DNA of 64,000 nucleotides from Mycobacterium sp. Root265. GTDB lineage: Bacteria > Actinomycetota > Actinomycetes > Mycobacteriales > Mycobacteriaceae. The notes beneath the pieces were generated by a model. It was not told where the DNA came from and did no database searches. It worked only from the letters and a program-made list of their open reading frames with translations. Made by a program: the position numbers and the translations under genes. Below, piece after piece: positions 18,057 to 27,284 of this stretch (position 1 is its first letter; every line of letters begins with the position of its first letter). The DNA is taken from assembly GCF_001428895.1 (NCBI RefSeq), contig NZ_LMJA01000005.1, positions 1 to 64,000 of the forward strand, given 5' to 3'.

Positions 18057-18956
18057 ATGCGGGTGCGCTTCCGCGGTATCACCGTTCGCGAGGTGGCGCT
18101 GTTCGACGGCCCGGCCGGTTGGGGCGAGTTCGGTGCCTTCGGTGAGTACGGGCCGCCCGAGGCGGCGCACTGGCTGCTGTCGGCCATCGAGGCCGCCTAC
18201 CGGAAGCCACCGGTGCCGCTGCGTGACCGCATCCCGGTCAACGCTACCGTTCCCGCCGTCGAACCGGAGCGGGTGCCCGAGGTGCTGGCCCGCTTCCCGG
18301 GGGCGCAGACCGCGAAGGTGAAGGTCGCCGAGCCCGGGCAGACGCTGGCCGATGACATTGCGCGGGTCGAGGCGGTGCGTGCGGCGGTGCCGAAGGTGCG
18401 CGTCGACGCCAACGGCGGCTGGAGTGTGGCCGAGGCGGTGGCCGCGGCCGGCGTGCTCGGTCCGCTGGAGTACCTCGAACAGCCGTGTGCCACGGTCGAA
18501 GAGCTCGCCACGCTGCGGCGGCAGATCGACGTCCCGATCGCGGCGGACGAATCGATTCGCAAGGCCGCCGACCCTTTTCGGGTGGTCGCGCTGGGGGCAG
18601 CCGATATCGCGGTGGTGAAGGTCGCGCCGCTGGGCGGGGTGGATCCGCTGCTGGTGATCGCGGCCCGGATCGGTATTCCGGTGGTGGTGTCGAGTGCGCT
18701 GGACAGTGCGGTCGGTATGTCGCGGGGGTTGCTGGCCGCGGCCTGCCTGCCCGAGCTGCCCTACGCCTGCGGTCTGGGCACGGGTGGGCTGTTCGTCGAG
18801 GATGTCGTCGACCCGGTAGCGCCCGTGGACGGCTACCTGCCGGTCGGCCCGGTGATCCCGGACCCGGCCCGGTTGGCTGGGCTGGCGGCGCCTGCGGACC
18901 GGCGGCAGTGGTGGATCGACCGGATCCGCGCCTGCTACCCGCTCTCATATAAGTAG
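18057..18956 (+). CDS. menC: o-Succinylbenzoate synthase MenC
   Basis: Enolase-superfamily dehydratase of menaquinone synthesis, converting SHCHC to o-succinylbenzoate. From ATG 18057 (299 residues) the catalytic K87-x-K89, metal ligands D117, E141 and D164, and K188 are all present. The same frame continues upstream with DDLLDRLHVVALPM, which resembles the start of known mycobacterial MenC. However, there is no ATG, GTG or TTG before the stop at 17961, so the real start may be a rare codon such as ATC 17988, or the capping region is shortened. Confidence 0.88.
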   Translation: MRVRFRGITVREVALFDGPAGWGEFGAFGEYGPPEAAHWLLSAIEAAYRKPPVPLRDRIPVNATVPAVEPERVPEVLARFPGAQTAKVKVAEPGQTLADDIARVEAVRAAVPKVRVDANGGWSVAEAVAAAGVLGPLEYLEQPCATVEELATLRRQIDVPIAADESIRKAADPFRVVALGAADIAVVKVAPLGGVDPLLVIAARIGIPVVVSSALDSAVGMSRGLLAAACLPELPYACGLGTGGLFVEDVVDPVAPVDGYLPVGPVIPDPARLAGLAAPADRRQWWIDRIRACYPLSYK

Positions 18957-18965
18957 GCGCCTACT
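18952..18965. promoter_or_regulatory. 14-bp perfect palindrome
   Basis: AGTAGGCGCCTACT spans the menC stop codon and lies 37 bases before the LLM oxidoreductase start. It could be a repressor operator for that gene; the stem is too short for a convincing terminator. Confidence 0.4.
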
Positions 18966-19002
18966 CTGCTCGGCCCCGACCAACGGTTTCAGACTCGAGG
19001 TC

Positions 19003-20148
19003 ATGACCGATTTCAAAGTGGGTCTGATGGACCCGATCATTGCGTCCAGGCCCACCGTCGATACCTTCACCCGAGCCACCTACCTGTCGGCGGTGGCCAA
19101 CAGGGTGGACTCGTTCTGGGTGCCCGACCACCTGAATGCGCTGTTCCCACGTGCTTTGTGGCAGCCGAAGTTCAGCGGCGCCGCCAGGATTCTGCCCTCC
19201 GCGGATGCCTATCTCGAGCCATGGACCATGCTCGGGCACATCGCGGCGCGAAACAGGGTGGGCCGGCTGCGTCTCGGGGTCGGCGTCACGGACACCGGCC
19301 GGCGCAACCCGGCCGTCACCGCGCAGGCCGCCGCCACCCTGCATCTGCTCAGCAAGGGCCGCGCCATCCTCGGGATCGGAACAGGGGAGCGGGAGGGCAA
19401 TGAACCCTATGGTGTCCCCTGGGACAAGCCGGTGGCGCGATTCGAGGAAGCCATGGCCACCATTCGCGCGCTGTGGAATTCCGGCGGTGAGTTGGTGAAT
19501 CGGGATTCCCCGTATTTCCCGCTGCACAACGCAAGTTTCGATCTCCCGCCGTACCGCGGGAAGTGGCCGGAGATCTGGATTGCCGCACACGGGCCCCGTA
19601 TGCTGCGTGCCGCCGGCCGCTACGCCGACGGGTATTTTCCGGCCTTTCCACACATGCCGCAGGAGTACGCCCAGCGGTTGGCGGCGGTGCGCACGGCCGC
19701 CTCCGATGCCGGACGCGATCCTTCCGCGATCGTTCCGGCGATGTGGTTCATGGTCGTGACCGGCCGCACCCACGACGATGTCGAGGAGGCGCTCGATTCA
19801 GAGGTGTTTCGCGCCGGGGCCTTGAACGCGCCAGATGCGTTCTACGCGAAACACGGTGCACAGCACCCGCTCGGTGAAGGTTTCGCCGGCGCGCAGGACA
19901 TCCTGCCTCAGAGCTGGGATGAGCAGACCGCGCTGTCACACATCAAGAAAGTTCCCAAAGACGTGGTGCGCAGCATGCTGTTGTGCGGTACGCCCGATGA
20001 GATCCTGGAGCGGGCGGCAGAGTGGCGTGATCACGGGGTGCGCTACCTCGTCCTGTCCGATGTCACTGCCTTGCAGCGCAACACGCGAAAGGGCTTGGCC
20101 GCGATGCCGTCCTTCTTCAAGGTTGTGCGTTCCCTGAAGAAGTTCTGA
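19003..20148 (+). CDS. LLM-class (F420-dependent) oxidoreductase, phthiodiolone ketoreductase-like
   Basis: 381 residues, the same length as the M. tuberculosis phthiodiolone/phenolphthiodiolone dimycocerosate ketoreductase I recall (Rv2951c). Long shared stretches include HLNALFPR, YEPWTMLG-like LEPWTMLG, GRRNPAVTAQAAATLHLL, GEREGNEPYG, VARFEEA-ATIRALWNS and PPYRGKWPEIW. The family uses F420H2 to reduce a ketone in a very long-chain lipid. No polyketide synthase or dimycocerosate gene is visible nearby, so the substrate here may be a different keto-lipid or the gene may act alone. Confidence 0.85.
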   Translation: MTDFKVGLMDPIIASRPTVDTFTRATYLSAVANRVDSFWVPDHLNALFPRALWQPKFSGAARILPSADAYLEPWTMLGHIAARNRVGRLRLGVGVTDTGRRNPAVTAQAAATLHLLSKGRAILGIGTGEREGNEPYGVPWDKPVARFEEAMATIRALWNSGGELVNRDSPYFPLHNASFDLPPYRGKWPEIWIAAHGPRMLRAAGRYADGYFPAFPHMPQEYAQRLAAVRTAASDAGRDPSAIVPAMWFMVVTGRTHDDVEEALDSEVFRAGALNAPDAFYAKHGAQHPLGEGFAGAQDILPQSWDEQTALSHIKKVPKDVVRSMLLCGTPDEILERAAEWRDHGVRYLVLSDVTALQRNTRKGLAAMPSFFKVVRSLKKF

Positions 20149-20200
20149 TCGCTTGGCGGCTGCCCGGGCCGACATGACCTTGTGGAAATCGGTACTGCCG

Positions 20201-20239
20201 GTAGTACTACGTGTACCGCAGTACTACCGCTGGTACTAC
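20201..20239. repeat. Three GTACTAC repeats in a convergent gap
   Basis: GTACTAC occurs at 20204-20210, 20221-20227 and 20233-20239; the first is within the palindrome GTAGTACTAC. They lie in the 110-bp gap between the convergent LLM gene and hicB. Their function is unknown; they may be a protein-binding array or part of a terminator. Confidence 0.5.
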
Positions 20240-20258
20240 ATTTCGCAGGGTCTTGTCG

Positions 20259-20585
20259 TCACCGGCGGCGGTTCGTCAGTTTCTGCAGCACCCACTGGTT
20301 GAGAGAAACTCCCTGTTCTGCCGATTCGACCGCCAGGTGCGCGTGCAACTCCGGCGACATGCGCACCACGAATTTTCCGCTGTACTGGCGGTCGGTGAGC
20401 GATTCCGGCGGCGTCCAGCCGGTGCCCTCGGCCAGCGCTACGTCGTCGTTCACCAATTTCTCGACCGCGGCGATGGACTCGGCCGCCGTCTGCCCGCGTC
20501 CCCGGAGCCCGGGAAATTCGAGGCAGGTACCGACGTAGCACCGATCGCCGGGCGACCACATGGCGCGGTAGGTGTATTCAGTCAT
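20259..20585 (-). CDS. HicB-like antitoxin-type protein (orphan)
   Basis: 108 residues from the ATG at 20585. The N-terminal HicB fold (TYRAMWSPGDRCYVGTCLEF, then GQTAAESI) is followed by a ribbon-helix-helix-like C-terminus (VVRMSPELHAHLAVESAEQG). HicB proteins neutralise the HicA RNase and repress their own operon. I find no HicA-like reading frame next to it, so this is an orphan and may act only as a DNA-binding regulator. It is divergent from the GlxA-type regulator at 20666. Confidence 0.82.
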   Translation of the reverse strand: MTEYTYRAMWSPGDRCYVGTCLEFPGLRGRGQTAAESIAAVEKLVNDDVALAEGTGWTPPESLTDRQYSGKFVVRMSPELHAHLAVESAEQGVSLNQWVLQKLTNRRR

Positions 20586-20665
20586 ACCGCAGGATCGCGG
20601 GTACCTCCGACATGTCCTGATCTGTGGGGTGCCCGGCGTAGACGCCATCGGAAATCACGATCACC

Positions 20666-21637
20666 ATGAGAGACGTGAAGCGATCAGTGGTGCTGCTCGG
20701 CTACCCGGGCGTGCAGGCACTCGATCTGGTCGGGCCGTTCGAGGTGTTCAGTACCGCCACGCTCATCCTGGCAAGCCAGGGCCGCTACGAGGATGGCTAC
20801 GAGATCATCATCGCCTCGCCGGACGGCAGCCCGGCCAGTACCTGGAACGGCCTGCAGATCGTCGCGCAACCGCTGCCGCACCACCCGGTCGACACGGTGC
20901 TGGTCCCCGGCGGCGCCGGGATCGAGGATCTGCGCCGCAACCCCGATGTCATCGACTGGCTCCGGCGCGCGGCCAAGACCGCCCGCCGGGTGGTCAGCGT
21001 GTGCACCGGGGCCTTCCTGGTGGCCGAGGCCGGCCTGCTCGACGGGTGCCGGGCGACCACCCACTGGGCCTTCGCCGACCGGTTGGCCGCCGAATTCCCC
21101 GATGTGTCGGTCGATCCCGATCCCATCTTCGTGCGCAGCTCGGACACGGTGTGGACGGCGGCCGGTGTCACCGCCGGCATCGACCTGGCGCTGTCCCTGG
21201 TCGAAGACGACCACGGCACCGAACTCGCGCAGACCGTGGCCCGCTGGCTGGTGCTCTATCTGCGCCGGCCCGGCGGCCAGACCCAGTTCGCGGCGCCGGT
21301 GTGGGCGCCGCGCGCCAAGCGTGCACCCATCCGCGACGTCCAGGAACACATCGAGACCGAACCCGGTGGCGTACACAGCATCAGCGAGCTGGCCCGCCGC
21401 GCGGCCATGAGCCCGCGCCACTTCACCCGGGTGTTCACCGACGAGGTCGGCGAGGCCCCCGGCAGCTACGTCGAGCGGGTCCGCACCGAAGCCGCCCGCC
21501 GGCAACTGGAGCAAACCGACGACACCGTCACCGTGATCGCCGCCCGGTGCGGCTTCGGCACCGCAGAAACCATGCGGCGCAACTTCGTTCGACGGGTCGG
21601 CATCTCGCCCGACCACTACCGCAAGACGTTTGCCTGA
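20666..21637 (+). CDS. GlxA-family regulator (DJ-1/PfpI plus AraC HTH)
   Basis: 323 residues. The N-terminal DJ-1/PfpI domain carries the elbow Cys in SVCTGAFL. The C-terminal AraC-type domain has two helix-turn-helix units (SISELARRAAMSPRHFTRVF near 236-255, and VIAARCGFGTAETMRRNF). Such regulators usually sense a small nitrogenous metabolite and activate adjacent genes. The next gene, 10 bases downstream, is a stand-alone DJ-1/PfpI hydratase and is the likely target. Confidence 0.9.
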   Translation: MRDVKRSVVLLGYPGVQALDLVGPFEVFSTATLILASQGRYEDGYEIIIASPDGSPASTWNGLQIVAQPLPHHPVDTVLVPGGAGIEDLRRNPDVIDWLRRAAKTARRVVSVCTGAFLVAEAGLLDGCRATTHWAFADRLAAEFPDVSVDPDPIFVRSSDTVWTAAGVTAGIDLALSLVEDDHGTELAQTVARWLVLYLRRPGGQTQFAAPVWAPRAKRAPIRDVQEHIETEPGGVHSISELARRAAMSPRHFTRVFTDEVGEAPGSYVERVRTEAARRQLEQTDDTVTVIAARCGFGTAETMRRNFVRRVGISPDHYRKTFA

Positions 21638-21647
21638 AGGAGAGATC

Positions 21648-22361
21648 ATGCAGATCGCGATCGTGCTGTACCCCGGATTCACCGCACTGGATTTCATCGG
21701 CCCCTATGAGGTGCTGCACTACCTGCCCGATGCCGAGGTGCGCTTCCTCTGGCATGAGCCCGGACCGGTCACGGCCGACTCCGGTGTGCTGACCGTCGGT
21801 GCCACCCATACGTTCGACGAGACCCCGTCACCGGACATCATCCTGGTCCCCGGCGGCCCGACCACCTTCGAGCACGCCCGCGACGAGAAGGTGCTCGCCT
21901 GGCTGCGCACGGCCGATGCCACCTCCACCTGGACCACCTCGGTGTGCTCGGGATCGGTGTTGCTGGCCGCGGCAGGGCTGCTGGAGGGCCGCAAGGCCAC
22001 CTCGCACTGGATCGTCGTGCCGTTGCTCAAGACCTTCGGCGGGGTGACCGCGGTCGGTGACGAGCGGATCGTGCACCAGGGCAAGTATGTGACCGCGGCC
22101 GGGGTGTCCGCCGGGATCGACCTGGGATTGTGGCTGGCCGGGCAGATTTCCGGCGAGTCGCGGGCCAAAGCCATCCAGCTGGGTATCGAATACGACCCGC
22201 AGCCGCCGTTCGACTCCGGGCACCTCTCGAAGGCCTCGGTGGCCACCAAGGCCGCCGCCACCGCGTTGCTGTCCCGCGACGTGCTGAAGCCGGCCACCCT
22301 GAAGGCCAGCACACAGCTGCTGTGGGACCAGGCGATCCGCAAGGTCCGCGCCCGCAAGTAG
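21648..22361 (+). CDS. DJ-1/PfpI family protein, isonitrile hydratase-like
   Basis: 237 residues from the ATG at 21648, preceded by AAGGAGAG. The nucleophile elbow is SVCSGSVLLAAAGLL, typical of cyclohexyl-isocyanide hydratase-type enzymes that convert isonitriles to N-formamides. The C-terminus adds a helical extension of about 50 residues. It follows a GlxA regulator, a common arrangement. Function as an isonitrile hydratase is inferred; other DJ-1 chemistries (glyoxalase, peptidase) are possible. Confidence 0.8.
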   Translation: MQIAIVLYPGFTALDFIGPYEVLHYLPDAEVRFLWHEPGPVTADSGVLTVGATHTFDETPSPDIILVPGGPTTFEHARDEKVLAWLRTADATSTWTTSVCSGSVLLAAAGLLEGRKATSHWIVVPLLKTFGGVTAVGDERIVHQGKYVTAAGVSAGIDLGLWLAGQISGESRAKAIQLGIEYDPQPPFDSGHLSKASVATKAAATALLSRDVLKPATLKASTQLLWDQAIRKVRARK

Positions 22362-22371
22362 GCTCGAGCGG

Positions 22372-23160
22372 GTGAATCTCGCTTACGTCGACAAGGGCGG
22401 CACCGGCGAACCGGTGCTCTTCATCGCGGGCCGCGGAGGCGCGGGCCGCACCTGGCACCTGCATCAGGTCCCGGTTTTCCAGCGGGCCGGCTACCGCGTG
22501 ATCACGTTCGACAACCGTGGCGTCGGTGCCACCGAGAATGCCAGCGGTTTCACCACCGAGCAGGTGGTCGCCGATACCGCGTCCCTGATCGAGAAGGTGG
22601 TCGGCGGGCCGGTGCGGGTGGTCGGGGTGTCCATGGGCTCGTTCATCGCCCAGGAGCTGATGGTGTCCCGCCCCGAGCTGGTCAGCCAGGCGGTGCTGAT
22701 GGCGACCCGGGGCCGGCACGACGGCGCGCGTGACTTCTTCAACAGGGCCGAACGCGAGTTCCACGACGCGAGCATCACGCTGCCGCCCAGCTATGACGCG
22801 AAAATTCGGCTGCTGGAGAACTTCTCGCCCAAGACGCTGAACGACGACCGCGCGGTGCGCGACTGGGCCGAGATGTTCACCATGTGGCCCACGAAATACA
22901 CCCCGGGCCTGCGCAGCCAGCTCGCGGTCGCCCCGGAGGGCAACCGGTTGCCGGCCTACGCGCACATCAAGGCTCCGGTGCTGGTCATCGGTTTCGGCGA
23001 CGACGTGCTGATGGCGCCGCACCTGAGCCGGGAGGTGGCCGAGTCCATACCGGCAGGCCGCTACCTGGAGATCCCGGACGCCGGTCACCTGGGCTTCATC
23101 GAGCACCCCGATGCGGTCAACGAGGCGATCCTGGAATTCTTTGCTGAAGCCAAGCAATAG
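22372..23160 (+). CDS. bpoC: Alpha/beta hydrolase BpoC-like
   Basis: 262 residues from GTG, equal to Rv0554. The nucleophile elbow is GVSMG with S87, the oxyanion region is GRGGAGRTW, and the catalytic His is in DAGHLGFIEHP near 242. Although called a bromoperoxidase in older annotation, it lacks any cofactor motif and is a serine hydrolase. Its position just before menD suggests it may supply the MenH step (SHCHC synthase), which the sequence alone cannot confirm. Confidence 0.85.
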   Translation: MNLAYVDKGGTGEPVLFIAGRGGAGRTWHLHQVPVFQRAGYRVITFDNRGVGATENASGFTTEQVVADTASLIEKVVGGPVRVVGVSMGSFIAQELMVSRPELVSQAVLMATRGRHDGARDFFNRAEREFHDASITLPPSYDAKIRLLENFSPKTLNDDRAVRDWAEMFTMWPTKYTPGLRSQLAVAPEGNRLPAYAHIKAPVLVIGFGDDVLMAPHLSREVAESIPAGRYLEIPDAGHLGFIEHPDAVNEAILEFFAEAKQ

Positions 23161-23169
23161 GCTGTTCGT

Positions 23170-24798
23170 GTGAACCCCTCGACGACTCAGGCCCGCGTCG
23201 TCGTCGACGAACTGATCCGCGGCGGCGTCCGCGACGTGGTGCTGTGTCCCGGGTCGCGCAACGCCCCGCTGGCCTTCGCGCTGCACGACGCGGACCGGGC
23301 CGGGCGCATCCGTCTGCACGTGCGCATCGACGAACGCACCGCCGGATTCCTGGCCATCGGGCTGGCGGTCTCGGGACAGGCACCGGTGCCCATCGCGATG
23401 ACCTCGGGCACCGCGGTCGCCAATATCGGTCCGGCCGTGGTCGAGGCCAACTACGCACGGGTGCCGCTGATCGTGCTGAGCGCCAACCGGCCCTACGAGT
23501 TGCTGGGCACCGGCGCCAACCAGACCATGGAACAGCTCGGCTATTTCGGCAGCCAGGTGCGGGCGAGTATCAGCCTCGGACTGGCCGAAGACGGCGACAC
23601 GGCCGCGGCCAATGCGCAGTGGCGCTCGGCGACCTGCCGGGTGTTGGTGGCGGCCAAGGGATCTCGTACCGCCAATGCGGGGCCGGTGCAGTTCGACATC
23701 CCGCTGCGCGAGCCGCTGGTCCCGGACGCCGACAGTGACCGCGCGACCCCGGACGGCCGGCCCGACGGGCGCTCCTGGACCTACACGCCGCCGGTCACCT
23801 TCGATCAGCCGCTGGACATCGACCTCACCCCGGACACCGTCGTCATCGCCGGTCACGGAGCGGGCCCGCACCCCAACCTGGCCGGGCTGCCCACCGTCTC
23901 CGAGCCGACCGCGCCGCCGGCGGCCAACCCCCTGCATCCGCTGGCGCTGCCGCTGCTGCGCCCGCAACAGGTCATCATGGCCGGCCGCCCCACCCTGCAC
24001 CGCACGGTGTCCACGCTGCTGGCCGACTCCTCGGTGCCGGTCTTCGCGCTGACCACCGGACCGCGCTGGCCCGACGTATCGGGCAACTCGCAGGCCACCG
24101 GCACCCGCGCGGTGACCTCCGGCACGCCCGATCCGGCCTGGCTGAAGCGCTGCGCCGAGCTCAACGAGCGCACCTGCGCGGCCGTACACAGTCAGCTCGA
24201 CGAGCATCCGCACACCACCGGCCTGCACGTGGCGGCCGCAGTGGTCGCCGGTCTGCGCGACGGGGACCAGCTGGTGCTCGGCGCCTCCAACCCGGTGCGC
24301 GACATCGCCCTGGTCGGATTGAGTGCGCCCGGGGTCAAGGTGCGGTCCAACCGCGGGGTCGCCGGTATCGACGGCACCGTGTCGACCGCGATCGGCGCCG
24401 CACTGGCCCACGAACGGTCCGACGGTGGGGGCACCGTCGCGCTGATCGGTGACCTGACCTTCGTGCACGACAGCTCGGGCCTGCTGATCGGGCCCACCGA
24501 GCCGAGACCGCGCAACCTGACCATCGTGGTGTCCAACGACAACGGCGGTGGCATCTTCGAACTGCTGGAGCAGGGCGACCCGCGGTTCTCCGATGTGTCC
24601 GCGCGCGTCTTCGGCACCCCGCACGACGTGGACATCGCGGCGCTGTGCCGGGCCTATCACGTGGACAGCAGGCAGGTCGAGGTGGACGGCCTTGCCGACG
24701 CGCTGCGCGAACCGTTCGACGGGATGCGGGTGCTGGAGGTGAAGGCCGACCGGTCCTCGCTCCGTGCGCTGCACGCGTCCATCCGGGCGGCGCTCTAG
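23170..24798 (+). CDS. menD: SEPHCHC synthase MenD
   Basis: 542 residues from GTG. It is a thiamin-diphosphate enzyme that joins isochorismate and 2-oxoglutarate with loss of CO2, the first committed step of menaquinone synthesis. Visible features are [16 protein letters not shown] at the N-terminus, the ThDP-pyrimidine domain Glu in IDERTAGF, and the diphosphate/Mg segment [12 protein letters not shown] with [14 protein letters not shown] near 456-470. It is followed by a DUF3592 gene overlapping by one base. Confidence 0.93.
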   Translation: MNPSTTQARVVVDELIRGGVRDVVLCPGSRNAPLAFALHDADRAGRIRLHVRIDERTAGFLAIGLAVSGQAPVPIAMTSGTAVANIGPAVVEANYARVPLIVLSANRPYELLGTGANQTMEQLGYFGSQVRASISLGLAEDGDTAAANAQWRSATCRVLVAAKGSRTANAGPVQFDIPLREPLVPDADSDRATPDGRPDGRSWTYTPPVTFDQPLDIDLTPDTVVIAGHGAGPHPNLAGLPTVSEPTAPPAANPLHPLALPLLRPQQVIMAGRPTLHRTVSTLLADSSVPVFALTTGPRWPDVSGNSQATGTRAVTSGTPDPAWLKRCAELNERTCAAVHSQLDEHPHTTGLHVAAAVVAGLRDGDQLVLGASNPVRDIALVGLSAPGVKVRSNRGVAGIDGTVSTAIGAALAHERSDGGGTVALIGDLTFVHDSSGLLIGPTEPRPRNLTIVVSNDNGGGIFELLEQGDPRFSDVSARVFGTPHDVDIAALCRAYHVDSRQVEVDGLADALREPFDGMRVLEVKADRSSLRALHASIRAAL

Positions 24799-25364
24799 TG
24801 CACCTGCTCACCACGCTGAAAGACCGGTGGTGGCACCGGGTTCCGCGGATGTTCGGGGACGGCACCGAGACCAGACCCCAGCGGGTCATCCGGCGGGTGC
24901 GGGTCGGGATCATCCTGGCCGCGTGTCTGGTCACGTTGCAGTCGGTGCTGCTGGTGCTGGGCGCCTGGGAGAACGACCGCCGGATCGAGGCCGATATGGG
25001 TGTCGCGGCCGCCGAGGTGCTCGACGCCGGCCCGCGACGGTCGACCATCGAATTCGTCACCCCCGACCGGGTGACCTACCGGCCTGAACTCGGCGTGCTC
25101 TATCCCTCCGAACTGGACACCGGGATGCGGATCTACGTGGAGTACGACCGCTCGGACCCCGATCTGGTGCGGGTGCAGCACCGTAACGCGGCGCTGGCCA
25201 TCATCCCGGCCGGGTCGATCGCGGTGCTGGGCTGGCTGATCGCCGGGACGGCGCTACTGGTGGTGGCGGTCATCGCCCGGCGGGTCGAGCAACAGGCCAT
25301 CAACGATCAGGCCGCCCAGGATCAGGACGACGCCATCAACTTGTCGAGCCAGTCCTCCTCGTAG
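24798..25364 (+). CDS. DUF3592 membrane protein, Rv0556-like
   Basis: 188 residues from the GTG that shares its first base with the menD stop. Hydrophobic segments lie near 36-53 and 136-158, with an extracytoplasmic beta-rich DUF3592 region between them ([20 protein letters not shown]). The function is unknown. The order menD - membrane protein - mgtA matches M. tuberculosis. The last 43 bases overlap the convergent DsbA-like gene, and the C-terminus is Ser/Asp-rich. Confidence 0.85.
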   Translation: MHLLTTLKDRWWHRVPRMFGDGTETRPQRVIRRVRVGIILAACLVTLQSVLLVLGAWENDRRIEADMGVAAAEVLDAGPRRSTIEFVTPDRVTYRPELGVLYPSELDTGMRIYVEYDRSDPDLVRVQHRNAALAIIPAGSIAVLGWLIAGTALLVVAVIARRVEQQAINDQAAQDQDDAINLSSQSSS

Positions 25365-25993
25365 ATGTCGACCTTCTCGTCGTTCACCAGGTCGTACACC
25401 GTCGGTGTCCCGGTGTTCTCCGAGTCGACCATGTACAGGAAGTCGTAGTTGGTCTCATCCATCTCGACGGCGTCCACCGCGGCCTCGCCGTCGGCGATCC
25501 GCTGCGCCAGTTCGCCGGGTATCCCCGCGGTGCGGGCCTTGTCGGCCAGCTCGTCATCGGTCGGTCCCTTGCCGGACGGATCCTGGTCGGCCCACAGTTC
25601 CTCGACGAACTCCTGGAACGCCACCGCGGGTGTGCTGCCGTCCTGGGCCGCGACGAACAACGCATTGCTGACCCGCTCGGAGTAGTGCGAGCCCGACATC
25701 TCCAGGAAGGTCATGGGGCGGTAGGTGACGGCGAGTTGGCCGGCGGCGATATGGCGCTGGATCGATTCGCCGACTTCGCGCTGCAGGTCCGCGCAGTGCG
25801 TGCACTGCGGTTCGGCGAAGATCTCGATCTGCACCGGCGCCTCGTCGAATCCGGCGTGGATACCGAAACCGTCCTCACTCACCTGCGTCAACGGCTTGAT
25901 CGGGTCGGAAAGGGCGCTACCTTCGATCTGGCGTGTGCAACCCACGGCGGTCAGCAGCGTCAAACCGGTGAGCAAGGCCAACATTCGATGCAC
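25322..25993 (-). CDS. DsbA-family thioredoxin-like lipoprotein
   Basis: 223 residues from GTG 25993 (ATG 25984 is an alternative). A short signal ends in a lipobox with C19 (AVGC). The thioredoxin active site is C64-T-H-C67 within FAEPQCTHC, and a late cis-Pro is in GTPTVY. It probably acts as a disulfide oxidoreductase anchored in the outer leaflet of the plasma membrane. It is divergent from mgtA and overlaps the 3' end of the DUF3592 gene. Confidence 0.85.
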   Translation of the reverse strand: MHRMLALLTGLTLLTAVGCTRQIEGSALSDPIKPLTQVSEDGFGIHAGFDEAPVQIEIFAEPQCTHCADLQREVGESIQRHIAAGQLAVTYRPMTFLEMSGSHYSERVSNALFVAAQDGSTPAVAFQEFVEELWADQDPSGKGPTDDELADKARTAGIPGELAQRIADGEAAVDAVEMDETNYDFLYMVDSENTGTPTVYDLVNDEKVDIYEEDWLDKLMASS

Positions 25994-26080
25994 GTGGCCA
26001 CCGTACCGCTGTCGTGGTGTTCGCACGCCATATGCCCGCTGGCAACCGTGCTGTCAACCTGCGGTGCGACAGTCGGCGAT

Positions 26081-27208
26081 GTGCGCGTTGCAATCGTTGC
26101 CGAATCCTTCCTCCCGAACGTCAACGGCGTGACCAACTCGGTGCTTCGGGTGATCGAGCATCTCCGGCGCTCGGGACACGAAGTTCTGGTCATCGCACCG
26201 GACTCCCCGCGCGGCCTGCCGCCCGCCGATCGTGTGCACGACGGGGTCCGGGTTCACCGGGTGCCCTCGCACATGTTCCCGAAGGTGACCTCGCTGCCAC
26301 TCGGGGTCCCGCTGCCCCGGATCGTCGGTGTACTACGCGGTTTCGATCCCGATGTGGTGCATCTGGCGTCACCTGCGCTGCTCGGCTGGGGCGGCGTGCA
26401 CGCCGCCCGGTACCTCGATGTCCCCGCGGTGGCCATCTTCCAGACCGATGTCGCCGGCTTCGCCGAGAGCTACGGCGTCGGCGTGCTGTCCCGGGTGTCC
26501 TGGGCGTGGACCCGCCGGTTGCACAGCAAGGCCGACCGCACCCTGGCACCGTCCACCTCGGCGATGGAAAATCTTGCTGCCCATGGTGTTCCGCGCCTGC
26601 ACAAGTGGGGACGCGGGGTCGACATCACCGGCTTCGTGCCGTCGGCGCGCGATGAATCGTTGCGGGCCAAGTGGTCTCCGGCCGGAAAGCCGGTCATCGG
26701 TTTCGTCGGCAGGCTCGCCCCGGAGAAACATGTCGAGCGGCTGGCCACCCTTGCCGCCCGTGATGACCTGCAGGTCGTGGTCGTCGGCGACGGTGTCGAC
26801 AAGGGAAAGCTCGAATCACTGATGCCCACAGCGGTTTTCACCGGCGAGCTGCGTGGCACGGATCTCGCCGCCGCCTACGCCAGCATGGATGTCTTCGTGC
26901 ACCCCGGCGAACACGAGACGTTCTGCCAGGCCGTCCAGGAGGCGATGGCCTCCGGTCTTCCGGTGATCGCTCCCGATGCCGGCGGCCCGCGCGATCTGGT
27001 CGTTCCGATGCACACCGGCCTGCTGCTGGGCGTCGGCGAGTTCGAGACCCGCCTCTCGGGCGCCGTCGACCACCTGTTCGCCGAGCGGGCCCGCTACTCG
27101 GCGGCCGCCAGGCGCAGCGTGCTCGCCCGCACCTGGCCGGCCGTCTGCGACGAACTCCTGGAGCATTACGAGTCGGTCATCGGCCAGCGACGTCGTAAGG
27201 CCGCCTAG
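26081..27208 (+). CDS. mgtA: GDP-mannose-dependent alpha-mannosyltransferase MgtA
   Basis: 375 residues from GTG 26081 ([20 protein letters not shown]), the GT4 N-terminal pattern. The C-terminal donor domain has [12 protein letters not shown] and the EX7E region [25 protein letters not shown]. In M. tuberculosis this enzyme (Rv0557, once called PimB) adds mannose from GDP-mannose to a glucuronosyl diacylglycerol, leading to lipomannan-like glycolipids. In-frame sequence upstream is open but lacks homology. Confidence 0.9.
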   Translation: MRVAIVAESFLPNVNGVTNSVLRVIEHLRRSGHEVLVIAPDSPRGLPPADRVHDGVRVHRVPSHMFPKVTSLPLGVPLPRIVGVLRGFDPDVVHLASPALLGWGGVHAARYLDVPAVAIFQTDVAGFAESYGVGVLSRVSWAWTRRLHSKADRTLAPSTSAMENLAAHGVPRLHKWGRGVDITGFVPSARDESLRAKWSPAGKPVIGFVGRLAPEKHVERLATLAARDDLQVVVVGDGVDKGKLESLMPTAVFTGELRGTDLAAAYASMDVFVHPGEHETFCQAVQEAMASGLPVIAPDAGGPRDLVVPMHTGLLLGVGEFETRLSGAVDHLFAERARYSAAARRSVLARTWPAVCDELLEHYESVIGQRRRKAA

Positions 27209-27284
27209 CGAATCTGCACGACGCAATGTGTTGACACTTCTTGGCAGCGGCCACCATGGTTAGCTGCGAAGGGGGTGCGTGCGT

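Noticed and set aside
20259-20585. Complete HicAB toxin-antitoxin pair
   Set aside because: No HicA-like dsRBD-fold frame is found on either side of the HicB gene.
22027-24774. 915-codon open frame antisense to the DJ-1 gene, bpoC and menD
   Set aside because: GC-rich shadow frame; menD and bpoC on the other strand are unambiguous.
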